Both the position numbers and the translations under genes were made by a program. Below the pieces are notes generated by a model. It had not been told where the DNA came from, did no database searches, and was given only the letters and a program-made list of their open reading frames with translations. A stretch of DNA of 64,000 nt from Arthrobacter sp. B3I4 (GTDB lineage Bacteria > Actinomycetota > Actinomycetes > Actinomycetales > Micrococcaceae): NCBI RefSeq assembly GCF_030816855.1, contig NZ_JAUSYK010000001.1, positions 124,001 through 188,000 on the forward strand, written 5' to 3'. Positions 61,240 to 64,000 of the stretch are shown here, piece after piece. Position 1 is the stretch's first letter. Each line of letters begins with the position of its first letter.

Positions 61240-62041
61240 GAACGACCCGGCCCGGCCCATGCTGTCCCTCAGCCCTGAGCTGCTGGCGGCCGTGCACCGC
61301 GCCGCCGGCACGGAGCAGCTGCTGGTGGCGATGGACTTCGACGGCACCATGGCCCCGCTCGTGGACCACGCGGCGGATGCCCGCTCGCTGCCCCGTTCCG
61401 CCGCCGCGTTCGCCGCCCTCGCGGAGCTTCCGCGGACGACGACGGCCCTGATCTCCGGACGTGCCCTGGACAGCCTCCGGGCGGTCGCCTCGCCGCCGGA
61501 AAAGACCCTGTTGATCGGCAGCCACGGCGCGGAAATCTGGATGGGCCCCGGCTCCGCCGAACTCCAGCTCGACGACGCCCAGCGGGAACTGCTGGCCGAA
61601 GTGCGGCAGCAGCTGGCCGAGATCGTGGACCAGGCTCCCGGCACGTTGTTGGAGGACAAGCCTGCCGGCGTCGTGCTGCACACCCGGCTCGCCTCCGACG
61701 ACGTCGCCGAGGACGCGGTCGCCGCCGCGAAGGCGGCCCTGCAGGACCGCCCGGGAGTCTTCCTCAAGACCGGGAACCGGGTGCTGGAGACCGCCGTCGT
61801 CCACGCTTCCAAGGGCGACGGTGTTGCGTTCCTCCGGCAGGCCAGCGGCGCCACCGCCGTCGTCTTCGCCGGCGACGACACGACGGACGAGGACGCCCTG
61901 CACCGTCTCATCCCCGGGGACGTCGGCGTCAAAGTGGGCCTGGACTTCACCCAGGCCGAGTTCCGGGTGGAAGCGCCCGTGCATGTGGCCGAACTGCTGG
62001 AAGCCCTGCTGCGGGAGCGGACGAAGGCCGTCGGCGCCTGA
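61229..62041 (+). CDS. otsB: Trehalose-6-phosphate phosphatase
   Basis: 270 aa from the ATG at 61229 (a GTG 3 bp earlier is possible). HAD phosphatase with D36-x-D38 in VAMDFDGTMAPL and the late motif VVFAGDDTTDEDAL. It dephosphorylates the OtsA product to trehalose. The start overlaps the end of otsA by 11 bp. Its stop is one base from that of the aquaporin gene on the other strand. Confidence 0.95.
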   Translation: MTPENDPARPMLSLSPELLAAVHRAAGTEQLLVAMDFDGTMAPLVDHAADARSLPRSAAAFAALAELPRTTTALISGRALDSLRAVASPPEKTLLIGSHGAEIWMGPGSAELQLDDAQRELLAEVRQQLAEIVDQAPGTLLEDKPAGVVLHTRLASDDVAEDAVAAAKAALQDRPGVFLKTGNRVLETAVVHASKGDGVAFLRQASGATAVVFAGDDTTDEDALHRLIPGDVGVKVGLDFTQAEFRVEAPVHVAELLEALLRERTKAVGA

Positions 62042-62042
62042 G

Positions 62043-63020
62043 CTAGATCTGGGCCTCCCGTGTGGCCTGGGACGACGGGGGTGTCTCCCCGCCGGCCCGG
62101 CCCGGAGGCGTCGATTCCTGCAGCTTCTCGCGCGCGTGCAGCACGTCGCCAACAAACCAGTCATAGAGCAGCACACCGATCATGCCGCCAATCAGCGGAC
62201 CGATGATGGGCACCCAGAAATACCAGCTGAAGGCTCCGTCAACTGTCCCCGGCAGGGCCGTCTGCCCCCACCCCGCCAGCCAGGCGAATAGCCTCGGCCC
62301 GAAATCACGGGCCGGGTTGATGGCGTAACCGGCGTTGGCGCCGATGGACATGCCGATGGCCGCAACGGCCAGGCCGGTCATGAACGGGCCGAGGTTCGCC
62401 TGCACAGCCGTGTTGCGCATGTCGATGATGGCGACGACGAACATGAGCAGGAATGCCGTTCCGGCGATCTGGTCAACGAGCGGCCCCACGGGGTTGCCGT
62501 TGAAGTACGGCGCCGGGAAAGTGGCGAAAATCGAGTAGGTGGCCAGGCCTTTCGGGTCCGCGCGTCCGGTCCCCGCCGCCTTGTTATAGGCGTCAATGGC
62601 GTCGTGGTACAGCAGGTACACTATCGCGGCACCGGCGAAAGCCCCCAGCACCTGGGCAACGATATACGGCCCCACCTTGTTCCAAGGAAACTTCCGCCGC
62701 AGCGCAAACGCCACCGTGACGGCCGGGTTGATGTGGGCGCCGCTGACGCCGCCGGCGACGTAAATCGCCAGGGTCACCGCCAGGGCCCATCCCCAGGTAA
62801 TCAGCAGCCAGTCTCCGGCGGCCATAAAGATCGTTGTCGGCGTCTGTGCCCTGCCTGATCCTGGCAACGCTGCGACGGCCATGGCCACTACGCCGTCGCC
62901 AAAGACAATTAGCACGAACGTGCCAAGAAATTCTGCAAGAAGTTCGCCCCAGGTCCCGCCCAGCCGCTTGAGGCCACTGCCGTTCCGGACCGCATTTCTT
63001 AATGGACTGATGTCACTCAT
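62043..63020 (-). CDS. MIP-family channel, aquaglyceroporin type
   Basis: 325 aa, six membrane helices and two half-helices with NPA boxes at 98-100 (GAHINPAVT) and 235-237 (YAINPARDFGPR). The Asp after NPAR is the mark of glycerol-permeable GlpF-type channels. The C-terminal about 45 residues are a hydrophilic Ser/Pro/Glu tail. Next to trehalose genes it may help in osmotic balance, but no glycerol kinase is nearby. Confidence 0.9.
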   Translation of the reverse strand: MSDISPLRNAVRNGSGLKRLGGTWGELLAEFLGTFVLIVFGDGVVAMAVAALPGSGRAQTPTTIFMAAGDWLLITWGWALAVTLAIYVAGGVSGAHINPAVTVAFALRRKFPWNKVGPYIVAQVLGAFAGAAIVYLLYHDAIDAYNKAAGTGRADPKGLATYSIFATFPAPYFNGNPVGPLVDQIAGTAFLLMFVVAIIDMRNTAVQANLGPFMTGLAVAAIGMSIGANAGYAINPARDFGPRLFAWLAGWGQTALPGTVDGAFSWYFWVPIIGPLIGGMIGVLLYDWFVGDVLHAREKLQESTPPGRAGGETPPSSQATREAQI

Positions 63021-63179
63021 CGTGATCGGCTCCTCGAGTCATCTGCTCCATATCGTCAATTGACAACCCCAGTAGTTTTATGCTACCCCTCTCAACTTCT
63101 CCTGTCGGGAAGTCGCGCTCCTCGCTAGACTGGAAGTGCGCCGCATAGACGCAGATTTCGTTTCGGGAAGGGAACGATC

Positions 63180-63581
63180 ATGAGTGACAGCAGCGGCATT
63201 AACACCCCGGACCGGTCTGGCTCGGACGCGGAGCCCGAGGAAAAAGACCTGCGCGGCAGGTACGTTGAGGGCAACTTCGGGAAGGCCGGCGCCGAACGCG
63301 GCCGCCGCGCCGATGACGAAGAGGGTCAATACATCGAAGGCAACTACGGTGAAGCCGGCAGTGAAGGCGGGATCCCCGAGCCGCTGGGTGACAAAGCCCG
63401 CGAATCGGGCCGGTACGTAAAGGCCAACTACGGCCAGGCCGGATCGGTTCCCGGACGGACAGCCGAATCGGAGATCGGCCGGTACTCGGAAGGTAACTAC
63501 GGGGCGGACGGCACGGTGGATCCCACGCGCAAAGCCCATACCGGCAAAGAGGCGAAACCAGAATCAACCGACCCGCAGTAG
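63180..63581 (+). CDS. Small hydrophilic protein with G-R-Y-x-E-G-N-Y-G repeats
   Basis: 133 aa, very hydrophilic, no cysteine or membrane helix. Four copies of a 12-residue motif: GRYVEGNFGKAG (26-37), GQYIEGNYGEAG (49-60), GRYVKANYGQAG (77-88), GRYSEGNYGADG (100-111), separated by acidic linkers of 11-16 residues. ATG with GGGAAGGGAAC upstream. I do not recognise a named family; it looks disordered and could be a desiccation- or envelope-related protein, but that is a guess. The 159-bp gap upstream, shared with the aquaporin, has a GTCAATTGAC palindrome (63055-63064) containing TTGACA. Confidence 0.8.
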   Translation: MSDSSGINTPDRSGSDAEPEEKDLRGRYVEGNFGKAGAERGRRADDEEGQYIEGNYGEAGSEGGIPEPLGDKARESGRYVKANYGQAGSVPGRTAESEIGRYSEGNYGADGTVDPTRKAHTGKEAKPESTDPQ

Positions 63582-63619
63582 GTGCCTTTTCCACCCCTCA
63601 GAACAACAGCAGGTGCCCC

Positions 63620-64000
63620 TCAGCCGACCGGATCGGCCGGCTCGTATCCGATGAGCCAGTGCAGTCCGTGTCGGTCTACGACCTGCCCGTCTGAAGCGCC
63701 CCACGGCTTCGGCGCCAGGGGGTCGACCACCCGGCCGCCGGCGGCGAGTTTGTCGAACCAGTCGTGGAGCGTCGCCGGTTCGGCGGTGCCCAGCAGGGAC
63801 AGCATGAGGCCCTCGCAGCGCACAGTTTTCTCGCCTGCCGCCGCGTCCGATCCGGCCAGCGCCACCGCGCCCCGAAGTTCCCCGTGGGCGATGGCCTCCG
63901 GCGGCCCGTCGCTGCGGCTGAAGTCCTCATAGGTGAACAAGGCAAGCTCCCCGCCGAAGATATCAGCGTAGAAGCCGAGCGCTTCCCGCGCCGTACCGGG
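63620..64000 (-). CDS. VOC-superfamily (PhnB-like) protein, 5' end outside window
   Basis: About 126 residues are visible; the frame is open through the right edge (AREALGFYADIFGGELALFT at the start). It ends at TGA 63622-63620. Further marks are SDGPPEAIAHGEL, LSLLGTAEPATLHDWFDKLA and WGASDGQVVDRHGLHWLIGY, typical of the PhnB/glyoxalase-like group. These proteins have varied or unknown substrates. Nothing else lies between it and the repeat protein. Confidence 0.85.
   Translation of the reverse strand, partial: PGTAREALGFYADIFGGELALFTYEDFSRSDGPPEAIAHGELRGAVALAGSDAAAGEKTVRCEGLMLSLLGTAEPATLHDWFDKLAAGGRVVDPLAPKPWGASDGQVVDRHGLHWLIGYEPADPVG

Noticed and set aside
63055..63088. TTGACA after GTCAATTGAC as promoter of the repeat-protein gene
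   Set aside because: No acceptable -10 at 16-18 nt; only the palindrome is noted.
1..64000. CRISPR arrays, insertion sequences, prophage or integron
   Set aside because: No spaced direct-repeat array, transposase, integrase or phage structural gene was seen; the only tandem repeats are those listed.

Overview
The window is about 64 kb of high-GC chromosome with the gene content of a flagellated actinobacterium, most like Arthrobacter and other Micrococcaceae. That placement is inferred from recognisable family traits (DUF4193, AMIN-like secreted protein, Lut lactate module, csrA/fliW inside the flagellar locus, many GTG/TTG starts), not from a database search. I saw no insertion sequence, prophage, CRISPR array or rRNA. 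There is one tRNA, tRNA-Thr(TGT), with its own terminator.

Layout. 1-8.25 kb: the end of a TspO gene, then a minus-strand glycine/serine catabolic operon gcvP-gcvT-gcvH-glyA-sdaA behind a tandem glycine riboswitch. Its non-coding gaps carry three copies of a hairpin repeat. 8.5-12.2 kb: an aldo/keto reductase, a divergent TetR/MFS efflux pair sharing a 32-bp palindrome, and Dps. 12.3-42.0 kb: a nearly complete flagellar locus. It runs from fliA and a first FlgN-like chaperone gene, through a minus-strand block (fliC, fliD, fliS, a FliT-position protein, flgBC, fliEFGHIJ, an NlpC/P60 hydrolase, fliK, flgD, flgE, flbD, motAB, fliMNOPQR, flhBA, a degenerate flhF, csrA), to a plus-strand block (a second flgN, flgK, flgL, fliW). 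42.1-48.7 kb: small conserved genes, and PEP synthase with its regulator. 48.8-57.5 kb: lactate utilisation (lutABC, lctP, a GntR regulator, an Fe-S D-lactate dehydrogenase-like protein). 57.6-64 kb: a RibD/DHFR-like protein, the tRNA, a DsbA-like protein, otsA-otsB, an aquaglyceroporin, a small repeat protein and the 3' part of a VOC-family gene.

How it fits together. Glycine sensed by the riboswitch would drive its cleavage and conversion to serine (GcvPTH, GlyA) and then pyruvate (SdaA). Lactate is imported by LctP and oxidised to pyruvate by LutABC and Dld. PEP synthase, under its regulator, can return pyruvate to PEP. Flagellar control looks layered. FliA is encoded at one end, and three sites fit a TAAC/TTAC-N15-GCCGATAA-type promoter: upstream of flgB, fliC and the second flgN. 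The leaders of fliC and of the flgB operon also carry small hairpins that all present an ACGGAT loop, a good match to CsrA sites. csrA and its antagonist fliW lie at opposite ends of the locus. This suggests that CsrA-FliW control reaches beyond flagellin to the basal-body operon, which is the most interesting hypothesis here.

The flagellar set has notable absences. No flgF/flgG, flgM or chemotaxis gene lies in the window. FliM has no visible CheY-binding N-terminal peptide, and the FlhF-position protein has no P-loop.
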